DNA of 33,209 nt from Clostridiales bacterium. GTDB lineage: Bacteria > Bacillota > Clostridia > Oscillospirales > Oscillospiraceae. Shown here piece by piece: positions 8,172 through 16,317 of the stretch. Both the position numbers and the translations under genes were made by a program. How positions within the stretch are numbered: the stretch's first letter is position 1; each line of letters starts with the position of its first letter. The notes beneath the pieces were generated by a model that was not told where the DNA came from, did not search any database, and worked only from the letters and a program-made list of their open reading frames with translations. Location: NCBI GenBank assembly GCA_012729975.1, contig JAAYBW010000250.1, forward strand, positions 1 through 33,209, written 5' to 3'.

Positions 8172-9880
8172 ATCTTATTATAGACAATAAAGCCGTTTCG
8201 GTTAACAAAGGCACAACAATCCTTGATGCCGCGAAGAGTGTTAACATTAAGATACCTACCCTCTGCTATCTCAGGGGAGTTAACGAGATCGGTTCCTGCC
8301 GTGTCTGCGTTGTGGAAATAGAGGGCTCGCAGAGGCTTTCGGCTGCCTGCAATACGGTTGTTGCCGAGGGCATGGTCGTGCATACGAACAGTGCCCGCGT
8401 GCGGCAGGCGAGGAAGCACAATATCGAAATGATCCTCTCTCAGCATAACTGCCACTGCCCTACCTGCCTGAGGAGCGGCAACTGCTCACTGCAGAAGATG
8501 GCAAATAACCTGAACATTTATAACCTTGATTACGACACCAAGGTTGACGAGTTTAACTGGGACATGAGCTTCCCGCTTATACGGGATAACTCAAAGTGCA
8601 TAAAATGCCTCAGATGCGTTACCGTCTGTGAAAAAATACAGGGTATCGGCGTTTGGGAGGTCAACAGCACGGGCGCGAATATGAGGATAACCACCCGCGA
8701 CGGACTTAATATCAAAGACACAAACTGCACGCTTTGCGGACAATGCATAACTCATTGCCCGGTCGGCGCTTTAAGAGAAAGAGACGATACGAGCAAGGTC
8801 CTGTCAGCTGTGTACGACCCCGAGAAAATAACCGTAGTTCAGCTTGCGCCCGCGGTTAGAACAGCCTGGGGCGAGGCTTTTCACCTTCCTAAAGAAAGCG
8901 CCTCGGTAAACAGACTCGTCGCATGCCTGCGCGCGCTGGGAATTAACTACATCTTTGACACCGACTTTACGGCCGACCTTACGATAATGGAGGAAGGCAC
9001 CGAGTTCATTAAGAATTTTAAAAAGCACAAGCCGCTTATGACGAGCTGCTGCCCGGGCTGGACCCGCTTCCTCATAAAAGAATATCCCGACATGCTGCAG
9101 TACCTTTCGAGCGCGAAGTCACCTCAGCAGATGTTCGGCGCGGTCGCCAAAACTTACTTCGCTAAAAAACTGGACGTGGATCCTTCCCGGATATTCTCCA
9201 TTTCCATCATGCCCTGCACCGCTAAAAAATACGAGTGCGAGGTGCCCGAGGTTAACGATTCGGGCGCGGGACAGGACGTCGACGTCGTTTTGACCACAAG
9301 AGAACTCACCCGTCTGCTGCGCTCCTGCCACATCGATCCCGAGACTCTCGAAGACGAGCCCTTTGACTCCCCCATGGGCCTGGGAACCGGCGCCGGCGTT
9401 ATATTCGGCACTACCGGAGGCGTTATGGAGGCCGCTTTGAGAAGCGCCTATTTCCTGCTCACGGGCACTAATCCCGATCCCGACGCTTTCAGCGGAGTTC
9501 GCGGAAGAGACGGATGGAGAGAGGCTTCGTTTGACATCCAGGGCAGCGAGGTTAAGGTAGCCGTGGCAAGCGGTCTGGCAAACGCCAGAAAGCTTGTGGA
9601 AGCGATCCGCAAAGGCGAGGTGGATTATGACTTCGTCGAGATCATGGCCTGTCCGGGAGGATGCGCCGGCGGCGGCGGACAGCCGATCGAGGACGGCAAG
9701 GAGCTTGCCGGACACAGAAGCGAAACGCTGTATGAAATAGACGCGAACTCCCGCATGCGTTTTTCGCACGAGAATAATTCCGTTGTGCAAATATACGATG
9801 AGTTCTTTAAAAATCCTCTGTCGGATATGTCACATGAACTTCTTCACACAAAGCATAACACCTGGACACTTGATACGTAA
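8165..9880 (+). CDS. hydA: [FeFe]-hydrogenase, CpI-like modular catalytic subunit
   Basis: This 571-aa enzyme interconverts protons and H2 at an H-cluster. From the N-terminus: a plant-type [2Fe-2S] domain (Cys34, 45, 48, 62), a His-Cys3 [4Fe-4S] site (His94, Cys98, 101, 107), two ferredoxin-like [4Fe-4S] sites (Cys145, 148, 151, 155 and Cys188, 191, 194, 198), then the H-cluster signatures TSCCPGW (Cys295, 296), MPCTAKKYE (Cys351) and MACPGGCAGGGGQP (Cys496, 500). All H-cluster ligands are present. Length and spacing closely follow the Clostridium pasteurianum CpI enzyme (574 aa). The L2 motif has Ala where CpI has Ser. ATG 8165 follows AAAGGAGG; an upstream in-frame ATG at 8099 lies inside the previous gene and before the domain begins. 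There is no signal peptide. Maturation genes hydEFG are not in the window. Confidence 0.96.
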   Translation: MVNLIIDNKAVSVNKGTTILDAAKSVNIKIPTLCYLRGVNEIGSCRVCVVEIEGSQRLSAACNTVVAEGMVVHTNSARVRQARKHNIEMILSQHNCHCPTCLRSGNCSLQKMANNLNIYNLDYDTKVDEFNWDMSFPLIRDNSKCIKCLRCVTVCEKIQGIGVWEVNSTGANMRITTRDGLNIKDTNCTLCGQCITHCPVGALRERDDTSKVLSAVYDPEKITVVQLAPAVRTAWGEAFHLPKESASVNRLVACLRALGINYIFDTDFTADLTIMEEGTEFIKNFKKHKPLMTSCCPGWTRFLIKEYPDMLQYLSSAKSPQQMFGAVAKTYFAKKLDVDPSRIFSISIMPCTAKKYECEVPEVNDSGAGQDVDVVLTTRELTRLLRSCHIDPETLEDEPFDSPMGLGTGAGVIFGTTGGVMEAALRSAYFLLTGTNPDPDAFSGVRGRDGWREASFDIQGSEVKVAVASGLANARKLVEAIRKGEVDYDFVEIMACPGGCAGGGGQPIEDGKELAGHRSETLYEIDANSRMRFSHENNSVVQIYDEFFKNPLSDMSHELLHTKHNTWTLDT

Positions 9881-9898
9881 CTAATAGGATTCTATAAT

Positions 9899-9933
9899 AA
9901 ATTCAGGGGCTTGATTAACAAGCCCCTGAATTT
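9899..9933. terminator. Bidirectional intrinsic terminator
   Basis: A 15-bp stem (9899-9913 with 9919-9933) encloses ATTAA, with TTATT-type sequence on both sides. It ends the plus hydrogenase operon and also the minus transcript of the radical SAM gene. Confidence 0.88.
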
Positions 9934-9977
9934 ATTCATTAATAACTGAGTTTACATAACGCTGCACAGGTGTCGTC

Positions 9978-11009
9978 TTAATATTTATCGGCCAGGAGCT
10001 TTGCCTTAAACAGCAGACAGCCGCCGCTGCAGTCGCCGATCTCGCGAGCGTAGCAGCCCGCGCACTGCTCCTGCGTCCATACGCCGCAGGCTTTTACATC
10101 GACGGTCCTGATATAGTAATTTCTCAGCTCGTTTATGTTGCTGAAATTGCGGATGTCCTGCTTGGTGTATTCGGACAGGCCGAAACAGCGTATTGCCTGC
10201 AGATCCGGAAGTATGTCTATGACGGGTGTGCAGTTATTAAGTTCGCTGTAAATCACACGCGGCCAGAATGTCTCGGAGAACCTGTCGGACAAAGCGTTAT
10301 ATAACACGTCTTTAGCGCTCATCATTCCCTCGCGCTCTTCATCCGTAAAAACGCAGTCCGGAATAAAGTTGCAGTCAAACCCGGTTATAACACCGTTGCG
10401 GATCATATCCCCGACAAATTTGATTGCGTTCGGCTTCATCAGGCGGAAATATTCCAGAGGAGTCATCCCGCCCAGTTCACCTTTCTGCGGTACGGAAATC
10501 GACAGGCGGATGACATCCAGTCCCAATTCGTGTACAAGAGGGATTACGTACGAATAGTCAAAATCCGGTTTATACATGTTTATGCTAAGTCTGAATCTGC
10601 CCGCGCCGTAATGGTCGTGATAGAAGGCAAGAAGGTTCTGCCGCATCTTCTCAAAGGCTTTTTCACCCATATCCTCGGGTGAATTGCAGTTTACGAGCAT
10701 ACGGAACTTTTTCGCTTCGAGTATGTCGGAGGCCATACGGTCGAGTTCAACCGCATTTGTGTAGATCATGACGAACTCGGAGCGCGGATGACTCAGGGCC
10801 ATGCGCATAGCCTTGTCCAGATGCGTGTATAGAAGCGGTTCACCGCCGATAATGCCCACCTGTCGGTCGCTGTCGTCGCTGAGGACAAATTCCAGAGCCT
10901 TCTTGAAATCCTCGAGCGTCATCTCCTTCGGAGCCTTATTTACAAATTCCTCTGCAAAGCAATAGGGACAGCGGAGATTGCAGGCCTCGTTGACCATGAT
11001 ATTGGCCAT
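9978..11009 (-). CDS. Radical SAM protein with SPASM-like C-terminal cysteines
   Basis: This 343-aa protein starts almost directly with the radical SAM motif CNLRCPYCF (Cys10, Cys14, Cys17), which binds a [4Fe-4S] cluster and S-adenosylmethionine. A GGEP motif lies near residue 55. The C-terminus has CGVWTQEQCAGC, then CSGGC, as in SPASM/twitch auxiliary-cluster proteins that modify peptides or proteins. No short cysteine-rich or leader-type precursor peptide is visible beside it, so a protein partner such as a neighbouring enzyme is as likely a target as a peptide; this is inference. The ATG at 11009 follows AAAGGGGA. It lies 86 bp downstream of the MFS gene on the same strand and probably shares its transcript. 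Confidence 0.85.
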   Translation of the reverse strand: MANIMVNEACNLRCPYCFAEEFVNKAPKEMTLEDFKKALEFVLSDDSDRQVGIIGGEPLLYTHLDKAMRMALSHPRSEFVMIYTNAVELDRMASDILEAKKFRMLVNCNSPEDMGEKAFEKMRQNLLAFYHDHYGAGRFRLSINMYKPDFDYSYVIPLVHELGLDVIRLSISVPQKGELGGMTPLEYFRLMKPNAIKFVGDMIRNGVITGFDCNFIPDCVFTDEEREGMMSAKDVLYNALSDRFSETFWPRVIYSELNNCTPVIDILPDLQAIRCFGLSEYTKQDIRNFSNINELRNYYIRTVDVKACGVWTQEQCAGCYAREIGDCSGGCLLFKAKLLADKY

Positions 11010-11095
11010 ATAATGTTTCCCCTTTAGCTAGAATGATTGATCCCGTTTGACAGCGTCTCGGGCCGGGCTGAAGACGGCGCCTTCACAGAAACAGG

Positions 11096-12328
11096 TTATT
11101 GATCGGTTTTTTTATTTTTCAACTTTGAAAATGTGAATGTAATTAAAAGCGATATGACCAAAAGCGCGCAGGATATTATATACGCCAAGTAGTAATTTTT
11201 GTTCGCGTCGAAAACAGCTGCCGCCAGCATCGGGCCTATGACTCCGCCGAATCCCCAGCCGGTCATTATTAGCCCGTAATTCGCTCCGAAGTTCTTCATG
11301 CCGTATAGGTCGATCGTTATGGCCGGGAATACGGAGAAACCCGCGCCGTAGCACAGACCGGTAACCGCTATGCCCACCGCCAGCATGGGGATGCTTGAGT
11401 GAAGCGAAAACAGAAGCATATTGATAGCCTGCAGCACGAATATGATACGCAGCAGATTCATGCGCCCGATCTTGTCGGACACGGTGCCGCCGAGTATTCT
11501 GCCCGCGGCATTGAACACAGCCAGAAGGATAACCATATAGAATCCGCCCTCCCAGGACACCTGAACCTGGGCTATTTTGGCGGCGTGAGCTATGACCATG
11601 AGACCTGCCGACCCCGAGAACGCGAACATTACCCACAACTTGTAGAAAGCGGCGGTTTTTAAGACTTCCTTAATACCGAGATCCTTGACCGAAGCGCTTA
11701 CCGCTGACTTCTGCTCCCGCTTTTTCTCCGTTCCCCTGCTTCTGGGCACATATCCCGCCGGAGGATTCGTGAGCAGCTGAGAGAGCAGAACCATAAGCAC
11801 AAGAGCGGCTATGCCCAGGTAAATAAAGGTTTTCTCAATACCTACCGACTTAAGCAGCGCATTGCATATGGGCGAGTACACAACGGCCGATATACCGATG
11901 CCGGCAACGGACAAGCCCGTAACCATTCCCTTTTTCTCGGGAGGAAACCACTTGACGGCAGGCGGAACGGTGGCCACATTCGCTGTTCCGATACCGGCGC
12001 CGGCGATGATGCCGAAGGTTATTACCAGCATTACCGGTGAAATGAATATGCCAGAAAGAATTATACCGCAGCCCATCATGATCGAGGCGATCGTTGCCGT
12101 GATCCTGGGGCCTTTCGTGTCCTGAAGCTTGCCGAATATAGCCATGGCTATAACAAACGTTACCGTGACGAAGGTATAGGGCAAGGATGCCTGTTTGCTG
12201 GTCCAGTTCAGGTCATTTACCAGTGCCTTGCTTATAATGCTCCAGATATAAAGAATTCCGATGATAAGGTTAATTAAGAAGGATGTGACAAGGACTATCC
12301 AAGGTTTAATACGCGACGTTTCCCTCAT
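11096..12328 (-). CDS. MFS transporter of the oxalate/formate antiporter (OFA) type
   Basis: This 410-aa integral membrane protein has about 12 hydrophobic segments split by a charged loop (around residues 195-215, rich in Arg and Lys), the usual 6+6 MFS layout. The N-terminal KPWIVLVTSFLINLIIG stretch, the FGKLQDTKGPR loop and VSDKIGR in the second half fit the OFA family, which carries carboxylates such as oxalate, formate or aromatic acids. It lies directly downstream of the transhydroxylase-like subunits on the same strand, so it may import their substrate or export a product; the ligand cannot be read from sequence. The start at 12328 has no clear ribosome site, yet it keeps the first membrane segment complete. 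Confidence 0.85.
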   Translation of the reverse strand: MRETSRIKPWIVLVTSFLINLIIGILYIWSIISKALVNDLNWTSKQASLPYTFVTVTFVIAMAIFGKLQDTKGPRITATIASIMMGCGIILSGIFISPVMLVITFGIIAGAGIGTANVATVPPAVKWFPPEKKGMVTGLSVAGIGISAVVYSPICNALLKSVGIEKTFIYLGIAALVLMVLLSQLLTNPPAGYVPRSRGTEKKREQKSAVSASVKDLGIKEVLKTAAFYKLWVMFAFSGSAGLMVIAHAAKIAQVQVSWEGGFYMVILLAVFNAAGRILGGTVSDKIGRMNLLRIIFVLQAINMLLFSLHSSIPMLAVGIAVTGLCYGAGFSVFPAITIDLYGMKNFGANYGLIMTGWGFGGVIGPMLAAAVFDANKNYYLAYIISCALLVISLLITFTFSKLKNKKTDQ

Positions 12329-12377
12329 ATGTACACAAATCCGATCTAATAGAATTTATTATCCCCGGCAAGGCCGC

Positions 12378-12411
12378 GCGGGGTTGTCGTACCTAAGTGC
12401 AACAACCCCGC
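12378..12411 (-). terminator. Stem-loop downstream of the small subunit gene
   Basis: A perfect 10-bp GC-rich stem (12378-12387 with 12402-12411) has a 14-nt loop. It lies 22 bp after the end of the small-subunit gene and before the MFS gene. It lacks a T run on the minus strand, so it may only reduce read-through or protect the upstream mRNA. Confidence 0.5.
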
Positions 12412-12432
12412 ATGCAATCATTCAGCCAAAAA

Positions 12433-13260
12433 TCAGGTTAGAGGAATATCCCCAAGGTTTATGTCTGCAACAGCGGTGTCAAGATTGTCGAAAAGCTTGG
12501 TCTTGCCGTCCGCTTCGATCTCCAGCTTGAACTTTCCGTCCGGAAGGTTCTCGAACCAGAAATCACCGAAATGGTCGGTTTTGATTTTGCTTACGTTTCC
12601 GTCCGCCGCCGTCAGTGTGACGCAGCCGCCGATGACGACCTCGTCCTGAGCGGGATCGAATACGGTGCCCGCGATGAACTTCTTGGGCAGGCCCTTATAG
12701 TATACGCGGGGCTTCATTTTGTCTGCGATCTCGGGCTTATAGAACTCGGATTCCGCTATGAAGTTCTTGGCTTCCTCGGAGTCTTCGTCAACGATCCTTA
12801 TGCTCAGCGTCGGGCAGTTATCGGAGCATCTGGTCTCTTTCCAGCCCGCGTCAAGCAGATGAGCGCAGCCCGTGCACTTCTGGGCTATGTTCAGATCTCT
12901 GTTGAAGTAAATCACGTCGTAAGGGCAGGCTTCCATGCATTTTCTGCATCCGGTGCACTTTATCGGGTCGATGATGACAAGACCGTCATCGCGCTTATAG
13001 ATGGCGCCTTCAGTCGGGCAGGCCTGCGCGCAGGTCGGATTGTCGCAGTGCATGCAGAAGCGAGGAGTATAGGCTACTTTTACCTTGGGAACGGTACCGC
13101 GGACCTTCTCGTCGAGCTTAAACCAGAAGTGGTCTATCTCGGGCATCGGTTTGGCAATAGGCGTCCAGTCATTGGCCACATGCTCGTCCTTGCAGCCGAT
13201 ATGGCAGCTGTAGCAGCCGTTACAAATCGTAGTGTCGACTAAAAATACTTTCTTTCCCAT
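12433..13260 (-). CDS. athS: Transhydroxylase-family iron-sulfur subunit with C-terminal Ig-like domain
   Basis: This 275-aa electron-transfer subunit partners the Mo subunit encoded 2 bp upstream. It has four ferredoxin-type cysteine groups: CNGCYSCHIGC, CMHCDNPTCAQAC, CTGCRKCMEAC, and CTGC followed by CSDNC. That is 16 cysteines, enough for four [4Fe-4S] clusters. The last 90 residues form a carboxypeptidase-regulatory/Cna-B-like beta domain (GTVFDP...DHFGDFWFENLPDGKF). This tail is the hallmark of the pyrogallol-phloroglucinol transhydroxylase beta subunit of Pelobacter acidigallici (about 274 aa) and is absent from plain DmsB proteins. As I recall it, that beta subunit binds only three clusters, so this one appears to keep an extra set. 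The start is supported by AAAGGGGG just upstream. No Tat or Sec signal is present, so it is cytosolic. Confidence 0.88.
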   Translation of the reverse strand: MGKKVFLVDTTICNGCYSCHIGCKDEHVANDWTPIAKPMPEIDHFWFKLDEKVRGTVPKVKVAYTPRFCMHCDNPTCAQACPTEGAIYKRDDGLVIIDPIKCTGCRKCMEACPYDVIYFNRDLNIAQKCTGCAHLLDAGWKETRCSDNCPTLSIRIVDEDSEEAKNFIAESEFYKPEIADKMKPRVYYKGLPKKFIAGTVFDPAQDEVVIGGCVTLTAADGNVSKIKTDHFGDFWFENLPDGKFKLEIEADGKTKLFDNLDTAVADINLGDIPLT

Positions 13261-13262
13261 TA

Positions 13263-16064
13263 TTATTTCCCCCTTTCAACCCAGGCATTGGCTTTCAAGC
13301 CGGAGGCCCGGTCATATTCGCGGTTCCAAGCTTCGGGATACTCTCTTCTCCACTTGTCCAGCTCTTCCATGCTGGCACGCTGCACATCGACCAGGAACGA
13401 CGTTGTCGCCTGACCGCCGGCATGTCTGGAGGTGAGTCCCTTAGGAGTGATAAGGTTGATGGCGCCGCCGCGATCCAGCTTGCCCGGGATAATGATATCT
13501 GTTCTCGCGCCGTGGTCGACGGAGACAGCGCCCGGCATGATTCTTTCCATTACCAAAGCGCCGCAAAGCACGATTCCGCGCTCGTTGAACACCTTGACGA
13601 TGTCGCCGGTCTTGATGCCTCTGGCTTCGGCATCCTTGGGGTTGATCCAGCAGGGCTCGTAGAGATATCCGTCGAAGCCCCTGATCTTACCGGTCATAGC
13701 TTCCTTGGTCCAAGGAATATCGTCGGCCTGTGCGTGAACTCTCCATCTGGGATGGTTGGTTATTATAAGAAGCGGATATGTGCGCGCTCTGGAGCTGGAA
13801 AGGCGCTCGTCGTGAGTTATGCCCTTCTCTATCCATTGCGGGTACGGAGGACGCTCCTCGTCGTTGGGGAAATACTTCGAGAGGTTCGTGGAGCAGAACT
13901 CCAGTTTTCCTGTCGGTGTCGGCAGCGGATGCCCAACGGGATCTTTGTAGAACTCGTAGAGGCCGGCGGGGAGTTTCTTCCAGTTCTTGGATACGGGGAT
14001 AACCATGTAGTCCTTCTCCTGGAACTCTTCCCAAGGAGTGATCTTATCAAAGTTCATTCCCTTGTAAACGCCCTCGACATACTGCTCGACCGTTCTGCCT
14101 ATTGTGACTTCTTTTTCCATGTCGAGCTTCTTGGCGATCTCGACGACGCACTCGAAGTCGCTCTTCGATTCGCCGATCGGCTTTACGGCCTGGCGCATGT
14201 TGAGCATGGTCTGGAAGTGCTCACCGTCGCGGACGCAGGGCATGACGTCGTCGACCTCGAGGGTCGTGTTCGCCGGCAGCACGATGTCCGCATAGATGCA
14301 GTCGTTTTCAAGCCAGGGGTGCTGAGCAAGAACGAACTCGATCTGCGGGCTGCGGATGGTCATGCCGATATCGAAGCCGTCGCCCCAGCAGGTCTGACGG
14401 CAGGGGGTATCCGTCCACACCATGTGAATGGGTACGCCGTCATAATCGATTCTTTCGTAAATCTTGTCGATGTCGGTGTCGTTATGCGCAAGATTCTTCT
14501 TTTCCGAGCCGGAGAAACGAAGGTCTCCCTTTTTGACCGGGTACTGATACTTGATCATCTGGTCTATGGGCTCTTCTTCATGTCCGCCGGTGCCCCAGAA
14601 GTTAATGTGCTTGTCTGTGCCGGCCTTGATCGCCTCTTCTATGAGGGTCTTGGGTATGAACTGCTTGCCCCACGCCTGAGGTGTGCCGCGGTGAGGATTG
14701 AATATTCTCTCATAGAGCTCAGGATCCTTCTGCTTGATGGTTTCGAAGGTTCCCGAATACTCCTGGAAGCCTGTAGAGGGGTCGGAGTTGGCGATGTCGT
14801 AGTTGAGCTGATCCCAGGTAATATTCTTGGGCATGCCCATGTACGCGATCTGAGCGTGGTGCTGACCCGGCTTGCCCAGGCCCTGCATACCGAGCTGGAT
14901 GCACTCCAGACGGGCGGGCTCTGTGGCGTAAGGTCCGCGGATAAAGCCGCCGCCGAAGTAGTGGCCCGTGGATGTTCTTACTTTTGCCCAGTGTCTTGCC
15001 ATGGCCTTGATTGTGTAGGAGGGAACGCCGCACTTCTCGGAGGCCCACTTCGGGGTCTTGGGAACGCCGTCTACCTTGCCGAGGACGTAGTCTTCGATCT
15101 TATCCATTCCGACAGCGTGCGTTGCGACATATTCTTTGTCGTATGTGCCTTCAACAACCCAGGTATAGATGATGGCAAGCTGCATAGCGGCGTCGGTGTT
15201 CGGAAGGATCGGGATCCACTTGTTCGCGTGGACGGCTGCCGAATAGTTCAGATCCGGGCATATGTAGACCTGCTCGATGCCGGCCTTCTGCCAGAAGAAC
15301 ATCAGGCGGCTGGCGAACTGACCGCGGAAGCCCCAGGGGGTGGTTTCGGGGTCGCCGCCCTGCAGAACGATCATGTCCGTGTTTTCCGTCATGTCATTGA
15401 CGAGGTTCTCGGCAGGAGCCATGTTGCCTATGAAGCCCTTGCCCCACACATGCTTGGCACCCCAGTACCAGCCTTCCCAGCTGTCAGGGTTTCTGACCTG
15501 CTGGGTGAAGCCGCCCATCTTGTTGAGAAGAAGGGTGCTGCAGCCATGCGGCGCGTGGATAAGCTTGCTCTCGGAGTGTCCGTCGCCCTGAACAAGGATT
15601 GCCAAGGGGCCGTACTCTTTGTGAATGCGCTTGATCTCGGATGCGATTATATCCGTAGCTTCGTCCCAAGAGATGCGCTCGAACTTACTGGAGCCGCGGT
15701 TTTGCGTGTTGCGCTCGCCGTTCGGATCCCAGTCGACACGCTTCATCGGATAAGGTACGCGGTTCGGGGAGTAGGTTCTTTTCTTGTAGGCCAGTCCCCA
15801 GGGGGGCGGGACCGACTTGGTCAGAGGTCTTAGCTTGACACCGTTGCGTTCCATCTCCCACGGATTGAAGCTCTCGAAATCGTACTTCGAATCGTAGTGA
15901 AGCGGCCTGATGCGGACGACTTTGCCGTCCTTGACGTCTACATGAGCGGGACACGCACCGAAAATACCGCCGCTAAGGTTAATTGCCTTAACAACGGTCT
16001 TGTCGGCTCCCGCGTTTGGGGGTGCTGTGCCTGGTAATGCTTTGTTGGAAATTGCATCTGACAT
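13263..16064 (-). CDS. athL: Molybdopterin (bis-MGD) catalytic subunit, pyrogallol-phloroglucinol transhydroxylase family
   Basis: This 933-aa member of the DMSO-reductase superfamily likely transfers or removes a hydroxyl on an aromatic ring. Family-specific blocks include PNGERN, FERISWDEATDI, NPDSWEGWYWG, YDYVLGK-type DYVLGKVDG and a C-terminal IKTGDIVK/LVDVQ region. No N-terminal four-cysteine cluster motif is seen, as in transhydroxylase. Ser195 in NPDSW aligns with the Mo-ligating Ser175 of the Pelobacter enzyme; Asp194, Trp196, His163 and Tyr422 align with Asp174, Trp176, His144 and Tyr404. These alignments rest on my memory of the reference. ATG 16064 follows GGAGG with 7-nt spacing; an upstream in-frame start at 16151 has no such site and overlaps the promoter. 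It is about 60 aa longer than the reference. Alternatives are a catechol dehydroxylase-type or acetylene hydratase-like enzyme, but the paired small subunit favours the transhydroxylase branch. Confidence 0.88.
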   Translation of the reverse strand: MSDAISNKALPGTAPPNAGADKTVVKAINLSGGIFGACPAHVDVKDGKVVRIRPLHYDSKYDFESFNPWEMERNGVKLRPLTKSVPPPWGLAYKKRTYSPNRVPYPMKRVDWDPNGERNTQNRGSSKFERISWDEATDIIASEIKRIHKEYGPLAILVQGDGHSESKLIHAPHGCSTLLLNKMGGFTQQVRNPDSWEGWYWGAKHVWGKGFIGNMAPAENLVNDMTENTDMIVLQGGDPETTPWGFRGQFASRLMFFWQKAGIEQVYICPDLNYSAAVHANKWIPILPNTDAAMQLAIIYTWVVEGTYDKEYVATHAVGMDKIEDYVLGKVDGVPKTPKWASEKCGVPSYTIKAMARHWAKVRTSTGHYFGGGFIRGPYATEPARLECIQLGMQGLGKPGQHHAQIAYMGMPKNITWDQLNYDIANSDPSTGFQEYSGTFETIKQKDPELYERIFNPHRGTPQAWGKQFIPKTLIEEAIKAGTDKHINFWGTGGHEEEPIDQMIKYQYPVKKGDLRFSGSEKKNLAHNDTDIDKIYERIDYDGVPIHMVWTDTPCRQTCWGDGFDIGMTIRSPQIEFVLAQHPWLENDCIYADIVLPANTTLEVDDVMPCVRDGEHFQTMLNMRQAVKPIGESKSDFECVVEIAKKLDMEKEVTIGRTVEQYVEGVYKGMNFDKITPWEEFQEKDYMVIPVSKNWKKLPAGLYEFYKDPVGHPLPTPTGKLEFCSTNLSKYFPNDEERPPYPQWIEKGITHDERLSSSRARTYPLLIITNHPRWRVHAQADDIPWTKEAMTGKIRGFDGYLYEPCWINPKDAEARGIKTGDIVKVFNERGIVLCGALVMERIMPGAVSVDHGARTDIIIPGKLDRGGAINLITPKGLTSRHAGGQATTSFLVDVQRASMEELDKWRREYPEAWNREYDRASGLKANAWVERGK

Positions 16065-16139
16065 TTGACTACCTCCATTCGCCATATCTTTAATAACGTT
16101 GAACCAACGGGTATTACAGAGCATTTCTGCTGTTTTTAA

Positions 16140-16169
16140 AGTATATACCACTATGTTGGTATTTGTAAA
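16140..16169 (-). promoter_or_regulatory. Promoter of athLS-like operon with operator-like inverted repeat in the spacer
   Basis: On the minus strand TTTACA (16169-16164) and TATACT (16145-16140) are 18 bp apart; TATATA shifted by two bases gives 16. An inverted repeat, ATACCA-N6-TGGTAT (16145-16162), fills the spacer. The leader before ATG 16064 would be about 70 nt. A second short palindrome, CTTGT-T-ACAAG (16201-16211), lies 32 bp upstream of the -35 box. Confidence 0.6.
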
Positions 16170-16283
16170 GTAAATAATACTTATAGGGAATATAGAAAAA
16201 CTTGTTACAAGACCATAAAAATGCTCAAAAAAGCAGATTCCGGGGGCCCGGCGACGTACATCCGCATGATTTCAGAGTCCGGG

Positions 16284-16317
16284 TTGACATAACTTAGATT
16301 ATTCGGTATTGTATACC
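16284..16317 (+). promoter_or_regulatory. Plus-strand promoter with GGTAT-N3-ATACC palindrome over the -10 box
   Basis: TTGACA (16284-16289), 17-bp spacer and TATTGT (16307-16312) make a good promoter. GGTAT (16305-16309) and ATACC (16313-16317) form a palindrome across the -10 box and use the same half-site as the repeat at 16145-16162. The next plus gene starts 268 bp downstream at 16585. Apart from these two promoters and the small palindrome at 16201-16211, the 520-bp gap 16065-16584 shows no gene or RNA I can recognise. Confidence 0.55.

Noticed and set aside
12571..13242. Plus-strand open frame of about 220 codons opposite the small subunit gene
   Set aside because: Antisense shadow of a cysteine-rich coding sequence; no motif and no start signal.
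13422..15833. Very long plus-strand open frame (about 800 codons) opposite the Mo enzyme gene
   Set aside because: It is a mirror of the codon pattern of the real gene on the minus strand. Its translation has no domain motif, no ribosome site and unusual composition, while the minus frame has clear family motifs throughout.
13263..16064. Assignment as a formate dehydrogenase or DMSO reductase
   Set aside because: No N-terminal Fe-S motif of formate dehydrogenase, no selenocysteine or cysteine ligand motif and no Tat signal; the NPDSWEGW block and the paired subunit tail point to the transhydroxylase branch.
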